A stretch of DNA of 64,000 bases, taken from positions 161,242-225,241 of the forward strand of contig MEHQ01003425.1 in the NCBI GenBank assembly GCA_008828725.1, written 5' to 3'. Below, piece by piece: positions 31,972 to 41,628 of the stretch (position 1 is its first letter; each line of letters starts with the position of its first letter). The DNA comes from Saccharina japonica (taxonomy: Eukaryota > Sar > Phaeophyceae > Laminariales > Laminariaceae). The notes below the pieces were generated by a model that worked only from the letters and a program-made list of their open reading frames with translations, had not been told where the DNA came from and made no database searches. A program made the translations under genes and the position numbers.

Positions 31972-32067
31972 CTTCGGAGCATACATTAGACGCCGAGGGG
32001 TCGCCATCCACACCGGAGCAGCACCTGGGCCCATCAAAAACATATCGCTCTTGGCAGAAAGTGTACT
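31972..32067 (-). pseudogene. Gene B exon 2: membrane-proximal Cys module
   Basis: 96 bases, phase 1 at both ends: KYTFCQERYVF, GPRCCSGVDGDPSAS, NVCSE, donor GTAAAAC. The acceptor is CTTAAG| where A has CCACAG| and C has CCGTAG|. The reading frame is intact. Confidence 0.75.
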
Positions 32068-32082
32068 CTTAAGACACAAGAA

Positions 32083-32145
32083 GAAGGGGAAGAAGAGGAA
32101 GAAGAAGAAGACGAAGAAGGAGGAGGAGAAGAAGAAGAGGAAGAA

Positions 32146-32180
<35 letters not shown>

Positions 32181-32318
32181 AGAAGAAGAAGAAGAAGAAG
32201 AAGAAGAAGAAGAAGAAGAAGAAGAAGAAGAAGAAGAAGAAGAAGAAGAAGAAGAAGAAGAAGAAGAAGAAGAAGAAGAAGAAGAAGAAGGAGGAGAAGA
32301 AGAAGAAGAAGAAGAGTA
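32083..32318 (+). repeat. (GAA)n / (CTT)n microsatellite beside the exon 2 acceptor of gene B
   Basis: About 230 bases, pure GAA for about 130 bases (32159-32290) and imperfect on both sides. On gene B's sense strand it is CTT and sits where genes A and C have a short CTTCTTGTG polypyrimidine tract before the acceptor. The long Lys and Phe/Ser frames across it are artefacts of the repeat. Confidence 0.95.
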
Positions 32319-32537
32319 GCACGTCACACAACGGGGAGGCGAACACGTCGTCGGTGAGATGGCGGCCTGACACTTGCAAGGCGCATACCGACGAGGGAAG
32401 ACAATCACCCTTTGAGACTGTTCGTTGCACGACACATTCGGGATACAGCGTAAGGATAGGGCGGATAACAGCACCCAGTATATACCACGCTTACACTGCC
32501 AAGCAAACATCATGCAGCATCCATGGCGGTAACTCAC

Positions 32538-33836
32538 TTCGGCCGCAGGTGCTGGTGTCAGGATGGCAGCAAACGTCATCCTGGCACGTGTTCCCAATAG
32601 CGCACGATACAGCCCCTTCGGCCTTTGTGGAGTCGGAAGAATCGGTGTTGACAATGCCTGGCTGGGATGTGATATGATGAGCAATCGAGGGTGCAGGTGC
32701 GGTAGACGGCGCCCGAGTGCCACCGTATAGCTCGTCCGTCGATCGATATTCCCCGGGCCAATTGCACTCCTCCCCCGAAGATGAATCAAGCAGGTCCTTG
32801 ATCCCGTTTGCCTCGCAATCGACGTGATTCACGGTAGGCGGCTCGTACACATCATCCACACACGGCAGCGTGCCCGTCTCCACGATGGCCGCCACGCACG
32901 GGCTGCCGTCGTACCCGGACGCTTCAGTTGACACGAGGTAGCAGCGGATGCGAGGCCACAGAGAGGTCTCTTCTGGCATGTAGCTCGTCGTTACACTCCA
33001 CGGGTGCGGGTCGCAAATGGCTGCACGTGCAACTGCTAGCAGTCGATCAATCAAAACCCAAACTCGAGGCCCACAGAGCGCCCTGGTATGAACTCGAGGG
33101 ATGAGTTATCGCGCTCACTTCGCAGTCGATCGTGCTGGAGCCGCACGTGCCCCGGTTGTCCCAAACGGCGAGTCCGTCTTCGTCAAAAGGGTTTATTCCC
33201 TGTACCAAGCACCCCACCAAACAGGCATGGGTGCTCACGACGACATTGATCCCTGTACCCAAGGACGACGCAGACGTGGCGGGAAACAATTCTTGCGCCG
33301 CGCGGGGTCTCCGTCCCAGTTACACTCCTTCAATGAATCATAATCGGTGACGCCCCTGATACCGTTTTCATCGCAGTCGAACTGGTCCACAGTAGACGGT
33401 TCGTACACGCCTCCTCCACGCACAGCAGTGTGCCCGTGTCTACGATAGCCGCCACGCAGGGACTGACGTCGAAGCCAGACGCCTCGGATGCCGCGAGGAA
33501 GCAGTGAATTCGAGACCACAGCGATTCCTCTTCCGACATGTAGCTCGTCGTATCGCTCCAGGAGTACGGGTCGCGAATGTCGCACGTGCAGCTGGTTGAT
33601 CCATCAGTACCCGAAGTTGAAGCGCACAGCGCGCCCTGGTATGAAGTCGACGGGTAGTTTATCGCGCTCACTTCGCAGTCGGTAGTTGAAGAATCACACA
33701 TAGCGCGGTCGCCCCAAGCGAATAGACTGTCGTCGTCAAAGGGGTTTATGCCCTGTACCAAGCATCCCACCAGACACACCGTGGCTCGGACGACGTGCGG
33801 GTAAAACAAGAGCAGCAGCCATATTGACGCGAGCAT
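32538..33836 (-). pseudogene. Gene B exon 1: two 12-Cys domains, frameshifted
   Basis: It starts MLASIWLLLLFYPHVV (signal peptide) and CLVGCLVQG at 33836. Domain 1 reads well to about 33412, where two extra bases shift the frame after LLCVEE. The continuation is found in another frame (VYEPSTVDQFDCDENG). About 33298 has a one-base loss relative to gene C. Domain 2 then runs in a third frame to a stop at 33047-33049, where an extra base and a six-base change break the CTCxxCDP region. The rest (GYDGSPCVAA, PCVDDVYEPPT, stalk, DVCCHPDTSTCGR) is readable to the donor at 32538. With three breaks this copy probably makes no full protein, unless the base calls are wrong. Confidence 0.8.
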
Positions 33837-33839
33837 TTA

Positions 33840-34200
33840 CCTGCCGGGGGGCGGAGGCAGTGGGGCACGCATGTGGAATGGAGGAAACGTGTATGCATGC
33901 CAAGTCACAAGCAATATACGAATGTGGGCAGCAGCTCGATCTAGACATCAGGCTACGATAGACGTTGCACGAGGGCAAACAAAAAAACGGAGTGATTCGT
34001 ACATGGGACAAACGATCGATACGTACCCATTTCATGACTTTGGATATGTCACGGCCGATACATTGCCGGTACGTGTGATCTAGCTCATGTTTTTCCGGGT
34101 GGAAGCAGTATACTCAGCATGGCTTCGGACATGCTTCCTGGGTTAGATCTGTACCTACTTGTACAGTGCATATCCTGCACAAAAACTCAGAAGAAGCAGG
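33840..34200. other. Upstream flank of gene B
   Basis: Plus-strand CCAAGTCACAAGCAATATACGAATGTGGGCAGC (33899-33931) resembles CCAAGTTACAAGCACGAACATATTCGGAACTGC upstream of gene C (44103-44135). The duplication that made B and C therefore included upstream sequence. Confidence 0.5.
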
Positions 34201-34207
34201 CTGGGAG

Positions 34208-34488
34208 CCGCTACGGTATATAGAGGCTTTTCACCAACAATTTTCTGAGGCTCGTCACCACCAGTAGCAAGTCACCCGAAAACAGCTCCTGGGGGGAAAA
34301 CTCCGAGTGAGTGCTATCGTATACGCGATGGGCAATCAATCCCGTGGCCTAAGATTACAACGAACGATATTGCCGCCCGAGAATGTTTTTTTTTTAATGG
34401 TTTTTGGGTTAAGGTACGGAGCCCCGCCGGTCATTCCGAAAACGTTTCAGCCAAAAAAAGGTATACCGGTATACCTCCATCGTATATA
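34208..34488. mobile_element. MITE family 'GACGC..TAGAGG' (diverged copy)
   Basis: The left part has CGCTACGGTATATAGAGGC; the right part has GGGTTAAGGTACGGAGCCC, CCGAAAACGTTTCAGCCAAAAAAAGG and CCTCCATCGTATATAG. It is an old copy; the ends no longer match well. Confidence 0.5.
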
Positions 34489-34589
34489 GCCATTCTTGTC
34501 CAAAAGCATCGTTTTTTCAAAACGTCCAATATTTGTTCCCAAGAAAAACACGAAAAACAGTAGAAAAACAGAAAACGTTTCTAAAGTTT

Positions 34590-34700
34590 GGAAATTTAAC
34601 AGAGGGCAAAATGTTTTGAAAGGCTTCGCATTCCAATATTTGGAAAGACGAACAAACAAATGGCAAAAATGGAAATAAATGCAGAAAATTGCGCGAAAAA
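34590..34700 (+). repeat. Dispersed repeat shared with 63425-63535
   Basis: AGAGGGCAAAATG, GGAAGGCTTCG, TTCCAATA..TGGAAA and GCGCGAAA occur in the same order in both places. Unknown family. Confidence 0.6.
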
Positions 34701-34704
34701 AAGT

Positions 34705-36040
34705 ATTGGAAAATTTGGAAATTCATGGCTCCAATAAGAGTGGCCCTTAGTACCTGGTGGGCGTCCTTCACTCAATGTGTGCTGTACCTGGTATTGCATT
34801 GGTGGCCTCGCAGGATGGTCTTGCAGGGTGGCTTTTGTCAGGGACCGTGCTATAGGGCGCTGGAATACAACTGTCATTGGATGCTTACCCTTGTACCACT
34901 GCAAACATCATGCCGTACTACGGTAGTAACTCGAAGCATTTTGCCCCCAAACACGAACCCCTTCAAACCCTTTAATGGACGGAGTTTTTTTTTCTCTTTA
35001 GTTTTCCGTCAGATATTTGCTTTTGTTTTTGTTTTCGGGCTTTCGGGCCTCAATAAACCCGAAATTCCCGCCGAAACAAATACAATAAAAGTAAACCACC
35101 GTTCGTCAAGGCGTCGACAGGTGCTAAAACAACACGTGTGCAATTTTTCAGAACCTATCTCTAAAACAACGGCGTGAACATCTGGGCTTGGGTGCGAAAA
35201 CATACGTAGTTTGCAGTTGCCCGGTAATTACTTAGTTTCAGTATAATATAAGCTTTGGACGTTCAGGTTTACACGATGTTGGCCCTACGCAGTCAGAGCT
35301 TCGAAAAATTGCAAGAATTATTTTACAGGCATGCCTTGAAGTACCTGAGACCGGCTCGTTTAGAAAAAAACGAAGGTAAACGTCCCTTCCTAAGGAAAAA
35401 CGCCTGACTGTTTCTGGCCTCTTTTAAGGTCCGTGGTCGGTCGGAACATAGTTTGGGCCCTAGCGCCAGCCCTAGGACTTCAACTGGAAACTGGCTATAT
35501 GCCACCCTCTTCCACTGTTCATGGAGGTCAGTAAGACACCAAATATGTGGCATTCGAGTAGATATTGCAAGCAGCATTCACGTCTGATATAATTTGGGTC
35601 GTTCAACTTGAACCATCTCGTATATATATGTGGCGCTTACTCGTATACCTGGTATAAAACATGATGCAAGAAGAAAGGGAAGACAAATTAGGCACTCTCC
35701 TAATCATTACGTCTTTTGACTGTGTGTCACACAAGTGAAGAAACAGCCGCGGAAGCAACGTAACCAGCATTGGAGGGCACCACTACCGCCCGAGCGTGAA
35801 ACAAAGATATATACACTTCGAAGCACCGGGTAAACGTACATGCATGCCTGATTATTATACGTTCGCGAATATGCAGAGTCGAGGTATATATAGCTTGGAT
35901 AAAAGCTGAGTTGGTGTGCAAGACCGCGAGGGGTTGAGGTCATGAACAGGATCGAGAGGAGGTCCGTATTCGATACCGTGCTCATGGATCCACGAAAACA
36001 TATGAAACACATATACTTCGAATTATGTTTCTAAATGGTT
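34705..36040. other. Intergenic, no recognised gene
   Basis: The plus-strand frame 34689-35177 and minus frames at 35323-36012 have no recognisable domain. Confidence 0.35.
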
Positions 36041-36049
36041 GTGGGGTTT

Positions 36050-36170
36050 TGGGGGTAGGGAGAGGGGGTGAGGGAGAGGGGACAGGTGGAGAGGGAGAGG
36101 GAGAGGGAGAGGGAGGAGGGAGGAGGGAGGAGGGAGGGAGACGGAGAGGTAGAGCGAGAGCGAGAGGGAC
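36050..36170 (+). repeat. Homopurine (GGGAGA)n tract
   Basis: About 120 bases nearly free of C and T, built of GGGAGAGG and GGGAGG units. It can form triplex or quadruplex DNA. Frames through it are low complexity. Confidence 0.85.
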
Positions 36171-36430
36171 AGAGAGCTTCGCTGTTTGGAGGAGAAACGC
36201 GCAGTAACACTGCGTACACCACGAACCACGAACAGCTTAGAGAATTTCGTCATAATGTTGCAATCCGTATTTATACCTTTAAGGGGTGTATATACGCGAG
36301 GAACACTCTCTCTCTTCGCTTGTAAAAAAGCTTGTGAAAACGCTCATCCAAGCTACAAACCGGGGCCACATCCAGCGGGCCAGATTCACAGGTCTGAACT
36401 TCACGGTCCTTACATTTCCGCCCGCGGAGG

Positions 36431-36518
36431 GGTATACCACTCTGTCCCGAAGCATAATAACCGTTTGTATTGAATTTTAATGAACAAACGGTTCTTATAT
36501 TTAGGGACAGAGTGGAAT
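36431..36518. repeat. Short hairpin MITE, ends ATACCACTCTGTCCC
   Basis: ATACCACTCTGTCCC faces GGGACAGAGTGGAATAT. An inner pair ACCGTTTGTATTGAATT / AATGAACAAACGGTTC completes a long hairpin. It is related in size and inner AAGGACCG/TTATATTT style to 13995-14062. Confidence 0.6.
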
Positions 36519-36599
36519 ATTATACTTATGTACCTGGTGCCTGATACCGCCGTACCAGTGTACCAAGTACATTACTTGTATTCCTGGTATATATTTAAA

Positions 36600-37040
36600 A
36601 CATTAAAAAACAACAGCTGTGAGCTCGAGGATTTCGTTGGGTAGAATGAACGAGACAACACACACACCAGGTATGTCTTTCGGCGGTCTAATTTGTGACC
36701 ACAGAACTGGTATCTCTCTCATATGATGAATCGCAGGGGCATTGGGTGTGCTGGATGTCAACGGGCAGAAAGAACGGTCTAATGTGAAGAAGACACACAA
36801 CAGCAGCAGTAGTTGTGACTATTAATACGAGCCCCGTCAAGACCTCTTACATACTCAACACAGCCAGTAATTTTAGTGTAGGCATTTCGCTGGCGGCTGG
36901 CACAGATGTCCGTCAAGGGCAAGAGTGCCGTCAACCGACATGCAATTATACTAGTTTTAGAATGAGAAGTTCCTTGACGGCTGTCCGTCAAGGGCAATAG
37001 TACAGTCCGTCAAGCAACACCAAGTCAGTCACTACGTACA
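36600..37040. other. Intergenic with 'TCCGTCAAG' direct repeats
   Basis: GTCCGTCAAGGGCAA occurs at 36908-36922 and 36983-36997, and the third copy GTCCGTCAAGCAAC lies at 37005-37018. No gene is recognised. Confidence 0.4.
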
Positions 37041-37049
37041 GGACACCAC

Positions 37050-37207
37050 ATAAGAAAACGGGCTAGGATAAGAAAGGCAGGCTGACATTTTTTTTTTTTA
37101 AAGTAAAATAAGAAGCTCTGAGGTCGTTGTACTGAAATTAGTTGTGGCACGGACCCATTTTCAAATCAGAAATGCAGCCTGGACCAGCTTTCCTGTTTCT
37201 TATTATT
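37050..37207. mobile_element. MITE family 'ATAAGAAA..GGC' (copy 1)
   Basis: ATAAGAAAACGGGC... faces ...CAGCTTTCCTGTTTCTTAT, with the internal 'ACTGAAATTAGT' segment. Relatives: 39118-39276, 44473-44638, 51598-51758, 53688-53853. Confidence 0.65.
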
Positions 37208-37209
37208 AT

Positions 37210-39115
37210 TACTCTGTACGTACTCGTACTCGTACGGGTGTCCCGGTACTACTGTATTTGCCAGATACGTGGAGAATAGGGGAAGAGAATGCTGCGGAGT
37301 CGAACGAGGTTGCACGCAGCCAGCCAGTGCACGAGAACTACCACGGTACTACAACGAGGTCAATACGACGCTGTCAGCTTTCCACCGCGCACATTGAACC
37401 TGTGTTTGCAAGCCTGCCACTGGGTCCTCAATGTATAGCTACGAGGTTCCTGTTTTGGTCACCAATCACAGGTACAACTTGCCTGCCCTCTCGCGTCAAC
37501 GAGATGCCACGCTGCCTTGTGGTTGATGATTTTGTTCAGAGTCGGAGGGGGAAAGGGGAGAGGGAGTTCATGTGATGGCATACCGGCCAGTGCGGATCTG
37601 TTACCCGAATAGGGGACGGGGTCAGTTTGTGCGGCCTACTGCCAGCATCGACCACCGACCTTGACTATGCCGTAGCGCCACAACCCCTCGAACTGAATTT
37701 TGATCGATGGTCTTCGCGAACGTTTTCTACCGATTATCGTCGGGTTACCTACAGTAGACGAGCGCAAGCTGGTCGCAGAATTAGCTTCGCCGGGTGGGTA
37801 ACGTACAGGGTCTGCGACAAACCCAGATCCGGCGGTGACCGCTTGTGCGTATGTGTCGGCTGCCGGTATCCGTGTCGGTGGGGGCATCAATTTGCCAAGT
37901 TCCATACGAGGGAAAAAAAACCGGGTAGGTCAGGACGTCCGGTGAACACCGCGGACACGAACGAACGAACGAACAAACGAACGCGGGTTTGCAATATAGG
38001 CCCGGCAGAACCCTGTTTCAGCCTACAACAAGGCCTCTAGTTTACAGGAATACTTGGTATGTACAGTGGAATACCTTATATGTTACATGTTTGGGTATAA
38101 GCATATCCGGGACTACCGACGACGAATCAAAGCGTATGCAAGCGGGACCATGCCCGAAAATCGGCTCTAAGGCGGGGAGATACCGTTGTGGGGGCAGCAA
38201 GTATCCGAGCGCGTTTGACATGGGAACATAAGCCACATATATCAGAGCATGAGGTGCTACCCATCCACACTCCAGCCTCGAGAGTAATAACGTAAGTTTT
38301 CGCCGTCGCTGGTCGACGGGGGCGCCCGAGAAGCCAACGTTTAAAGCTATTTTGCCAGAAACACATCGCCAGAGTCTCCTCTGCCCCCGCGTGATCATTC
38401 TTAGTATTCTTTTTACAGTGATTCGTCTGGCCATGCCACGGCCATATCGTGTGGCTGCTACCTGCCACAGGCGAGTCCTGCGCTAGCTACGTACACGTTC
38501 CCACCACGCGCCTCTATGCCTTGCAATCCAGAAGATGGCGAACGTATCGACACTTCCAGCGCCAATCACTGCACGTGCATCTGCCCGTTCCGTGTATGCT
38601 ACTCTCAAAACCACAGCTGGGTACCGACGGAGGCTTAGCTCGCGACTTCGCCACCTGTGTATCTACCTCCGGCTGCGCCGATAAACTAAATGCAATACTG
38701 AAAGGACTGTTTGTTTTCCCTCCAATCTGTTTCCAGCGGTACACTGTGTTTAATGCATAAGGTCAAATATGTCCCGTAGTCATACGCGCGATCGAAGCAC
38801 CACACACAGCTTGAAAAGTACGATTTTCGACGAAATCCACGACCTCACAGGTGATGTTCTAGAACATTCGATTTTCTTTAATCTGACGAGTGCATATATA
38901 AGCTTTACCTGCCTTACGAAACAACCGCATGCCCTATACATGAGCAGATGAAAACGGCCGCTGCTTCTGTACCTAGTATGAGATGCCTACATATGCCAGA
39001 TTGACAGCGCCAACGCTAGCACTCAGACAACAACCTACCTGGTGCATCTATTTGGTGGCATTCTTTGTCCGGCAACCAGACCCCTTAACACAAGTAAAAA
39101 AAAATGCTACGGTAC
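37210..39115. other. Intergenic, no recognised gene
   Basis: Plus-strand frames at 37144-37575, 37627-38040 and 38449-38760 and minus frames at 38042-38468 are readable but show no domain or splice partner. An ACGA microsatellite lies at 37960-37981. Confidence 0.35.
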
Positions 39116-39117
39116 AG

Positions 39118-39276
39118 AACACCTATTAATAATAAGAAACAGGCTAACAAGAAAGGCAGGCTGAGATTTAGGGGAAAATAATAAATCCTGGAACCTCTAT
39201 CTTGAAATTAGTGTAGAACGCACCATCTCTCGATTAAGAAATCCAGCCTGGACCAGATTTCCCGTTTCGTATTTGG
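39118..39276. mobile_element. MITE family 'ATAAGAAA..GGC' (copy 2)
   Basis: AATAATAAGAAACAGGCTAA at the left faces ..CCTGGACCAGATTTCCCGTTTCGTAT at the right. It has the same internal order as 37050-37207 and 51598-51758. Confidence 0.6.
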
Positions 39277-39751
39277 TGTCCTGTACTGGTATAGAAAACC
39301 CCATCTATCACCGCGCGGTGTGTGCCAAAAACGCCACCAACCTCACGGGAGAGAGCAAACCTCCACTCGGCGGCGCGATATACTTTTTTTGGATCACAGT
39401 GTGATACGACTAGGTGAGACACAGAGTATCCCCTTGCAGGTTTGTCTATTAAACATCCTTGGTGTTAATCACTTTCCGTAGAATCAAGCGTAGAAGAGAA
39501 GCAGTTTTATTAATCCCCGAGCCAGATGACAATCTGACTCGGGCGGACTTCACGTATGGCCCTCAGATCTTATAAATACCCCGGATACGAATGTCATCCA
39601 AGTTATACGAAAACCGGCCTTCCTAGCCCATATCATTACAACAACTCACAATACAGACACACCCTATTAATGCCCGCAAGCTTACACAGGGTATTGCTAC
39701 AACACAACACCGCCCCTGCTACTGTATTCCCGCACACCGGTCCTCTTCCTC

Positions 39752-39951
39752 TCAGAACTTGACGCCCGAAAGCACATTTCCATGTTGTTGATGTCCGCCA
39801 CTACTTGGGTCTTTCTCCTTCCGGCCCCCTTTACACCACTTGTACCCTTTCCAAACCGCAACGGCGATGCTGATGACACCGGTACAGATGCCAATGTATA
39901 TACCGGCCACTTCTGCACGCGTCAGTCCCTCAGGCTCGTCACAGATGGAGT
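39752..39951 (-). CDS. Gene C exon 3: transmembrane helix and tail
   Basis: Acceptor GCTCGAAG| gives DSICDEPEG, a linker with TRAEVAG, then the helix IYIGICTGVISIAVAVW and KGYKWCKGGRKEKD. It then reads to a stop at 39752. The basic cluster after the helix (KGYK, KGGRKEK) again predicts a cytoplasmic C-terminus. Unlike A and B, no exon 4 relative could be found downstream. The longer tail (about 33 residues, ending NVLSGVKF) may be the real end, or a further splice is missed. Confidence 0.7.
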
Positions 39952-40030
39952 CTTCGAGCCCCAAGCATCAAGTAGTCGTTTGAAAGATTGTGGGAATACG
40001 GTGGGTGTAAACAGAAGGCGGCACGGCAGT

Positions 40031-40060
<30 letters not shown>
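40031..40060 (+). repeat. Poly-G tract of 30 (intron 2 of gene C)
   Basis: An uninterrupted run of G, C on the sense strand of gene C. Length in an assembly is often unreliable for such tracts. Confidence 0.95.
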
Positions 40061-40061
<1 letters not shown>

Positions 40062-40078
40062 TGAGGGGTGAGGGGACA

Positions 40079-40181
40079 CTGGCTACGATAGAGGTATAGG
40101 GTATACCTTTTTTAGGCTGAAACGTTTTCTGAGTAAACGGCACTCCTTAACCCAAACTCGCCGGAGTTTCATTCTTGCGAG
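40079..40181 (-). mobile_element. MITE family 'GACGC..TAGAGG' (fragment)
   Basis: GGCTACGATAGAGGTATAGGG, then GGCTGAAACGTTTTCTGAG and CCTTAACCCAAACTCG, the end-to-middle part of the family. It is cut where the next copy begins. Confidence 0.65.
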
Positions 40182-40429
40182 CAATCCCACGGTAGGGGTG
40201 CACTATGTTTTTTCTGAGCTCCTCACTTAAAGAGCGCCATACCTCACCGAACAAATGGTTTTGGAGGAAAATAAAAAAGCTGCCGGATGAGAAATATCAT
40301 GACCGAAGTATACTCTGAAACATATTTCGTCACAAAAATGAAATTCCGACGAATATGGGTTAAGGAGCCCGATCGTTCAGAAAATGGTTCAGCCAAAAAA
40401 AGGTATACCCTATACCGCAGCACGCGTCA
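40182..40429 (+). mobile_element. MITE family 'GACGC..TAGAGG' (copy 7, mixed ends)
   Basis: The left end is CAATCCCACGGTAGGGGTGCAC and the right end is CCGCAGCACGCGTC. The middle is typical (TATACTCTGAAACATATTTCG, GGGTTAAGGAGCCCGATCG). The two ends belong to two sub-types, so this copy may be a chimera. Confidence 0.65.
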
Positions 40430-40430
40430 A

Positions 40431-40672
40431 TCCCACGGTAGGGGTTTTACTTTTAGGCTCAATATTTTCTTACCGGCGGCGTGCTCCTCCCGTGAGTAAC
40501 CACCGGATGCTATTCTTATTTTTACTGGCATATTTTGTTTCTGGACTAACGCATTGGAAGGTCTGGTCGGGTTGCGCGAACGAATGGTTCCGAAGTCAGT
40601 CGTGTTTCGGGTGAGATGTTGAGCTCCTCACGTGAGGGGCTCAGAAATTTCTGCTGCGCCCCTACCGTGGGA
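40431..40672. mobile_element. Related MITE with ATCCCACGGTAGGGG ends
   Basis: ATCCCACGGTAGGGGTTTTAC faces ...GCGCCCCTACCGTGGGAT, about 242 bases, with the CTCCTCACGTGAGG(G)G hairpin near the right end. The inside differs from the GACGC type, so it is a sister sub-family or a larger relative. Confidence 0.65.
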
Positions 40673-40674
40673 TG

Positions 40675-40926
40675 GACGCATGCTACGATAGAGGTGCACC
40701 ATGTTTTTTTTCTGAGCTCCTCACTTAAGGAGCGTCAAACCTCACCGAAAAAAGTGATTTTTAGAGGAAAATAAAAGCGCTGCAGGATGATAAATCTCAT
40801 GACCGAAGTATACTCTGAAACATGATTCGTCACAAAACATGAACGTACGTCGAATTTGGGTTAAGGAGCCCGATCGTTCAGAAAACGATCCAGCCGAAAA
40901 GTGCTACCTCTACCGTAGCACGCGTC
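40675..40926 (+). mobile_element. MITE family 'GACGC..TAGAGG' (copy 8)
   Basis: 252 bases with good ends and GATG on both sides (target duplication). It lies in intron 2 of gene C next to three other members. Confidence 0.85.
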
Positions 40927-41029
40927 GATGACTCTTGTGTTCCAAACATTTTCATTTTTCTACTTAGGGCCGTGAGATTGATCATTGAGTAGCATAGCAT
41001 TCCCCCCCCCCCCCCCTCCAAAATCAGTT

Positions 41030-41114
41030 TTTAGGTGAGGTATAAAGAGATCCTTAAGTGGCCACCCTTACAAGGCAAAAACATGGTGCACCGGTATCTA
41101 CCGCAGCGTGCGTT
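41030..41114 (+). mobile_element. MITE end fragment (gene C intron 2)
   Basis: GGTGAGGTATAAAGAGATCC...ACCCTTACAAGGCAAAAACATGGTGCACC...CCGCAGCGTGCGTT matches the right-hand arm of 27156-27462. Confidence 0.6.
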
Positions 41115-41236
41115 AGGATGTAGGGTGAATCACCGGGTATCTTTTTATCTCCAGCGTCGTGGGGACAGTTTGTGTTTTCGACGACATGGCATCCAAACAG
41201 GTCACTCAAGATACATATTTTTTGCACATAGTTTAC

Positions 41237-41332
41237 CTTCGGAGCAAACGTTTGACGCCGAGGGGTCGCCATCCACACCGGAGCAGCATCTGGGCCCGTC
41301 CGGAAAATCTCGCTCTTGGCAGAACGTATACT
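41237..41332 (-). CDS. Gene C exon 2: membrane-proximal Cys module
   Basis: 96 bases between acceptor TGCCGTAG| and donor |GTAAACT, phase 1 at both ends. It reads KYTFCQERDFP, GPRCCSGVDGDPSAS, NVCSE. It is nearly identical to the exons at 31972-32067 and 24196-24291. It completes the ten-cysteine module begun at the end of exon 1 (SCAVGSPCSDNFCCHPD..CGR). Confidence 0.85.
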
Positions 41333-41628
41333 CTACGGCACAAGAAGAGCCGCACAATCACACAAGGAGGAAGGCGGTCGCGCAGGTCAGTTTGCGGCCT
41401 GGTACGCGGACAGGGCCCATACTGGCGACGGAAGACAATCGCCCACTTAAAACAACCTCAAGACACAGCAATTACGCAAAACACGCCATGTATAAACCCA
41501 GTAAACCCTTTGACCTATTATTTCACATGACTAGGTGTCCATCATGCAGCATCGCTATATATGTCCATGTTTCCACGCACGATATACAGCAGCATCGCTG
41601 TGGTTGGTGGTATAGGGTTTTCTCTCAC

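Noticed and set aside
32034-32789. Open frames of about 200-250 codons on both strands with Lys, Phe or Ser runs
   Set aside because: They are translations of the (GAA)n/(CTT)n microsatellite and its edges. The true coding signal here is exons 1 and 2 of gene B, on the minus strand.
37144-37575. 143-codon open frame as a gene
   Set aside because: Its first part lies within the MITE at 37050-37207 and the rest shows no recognisable domain.
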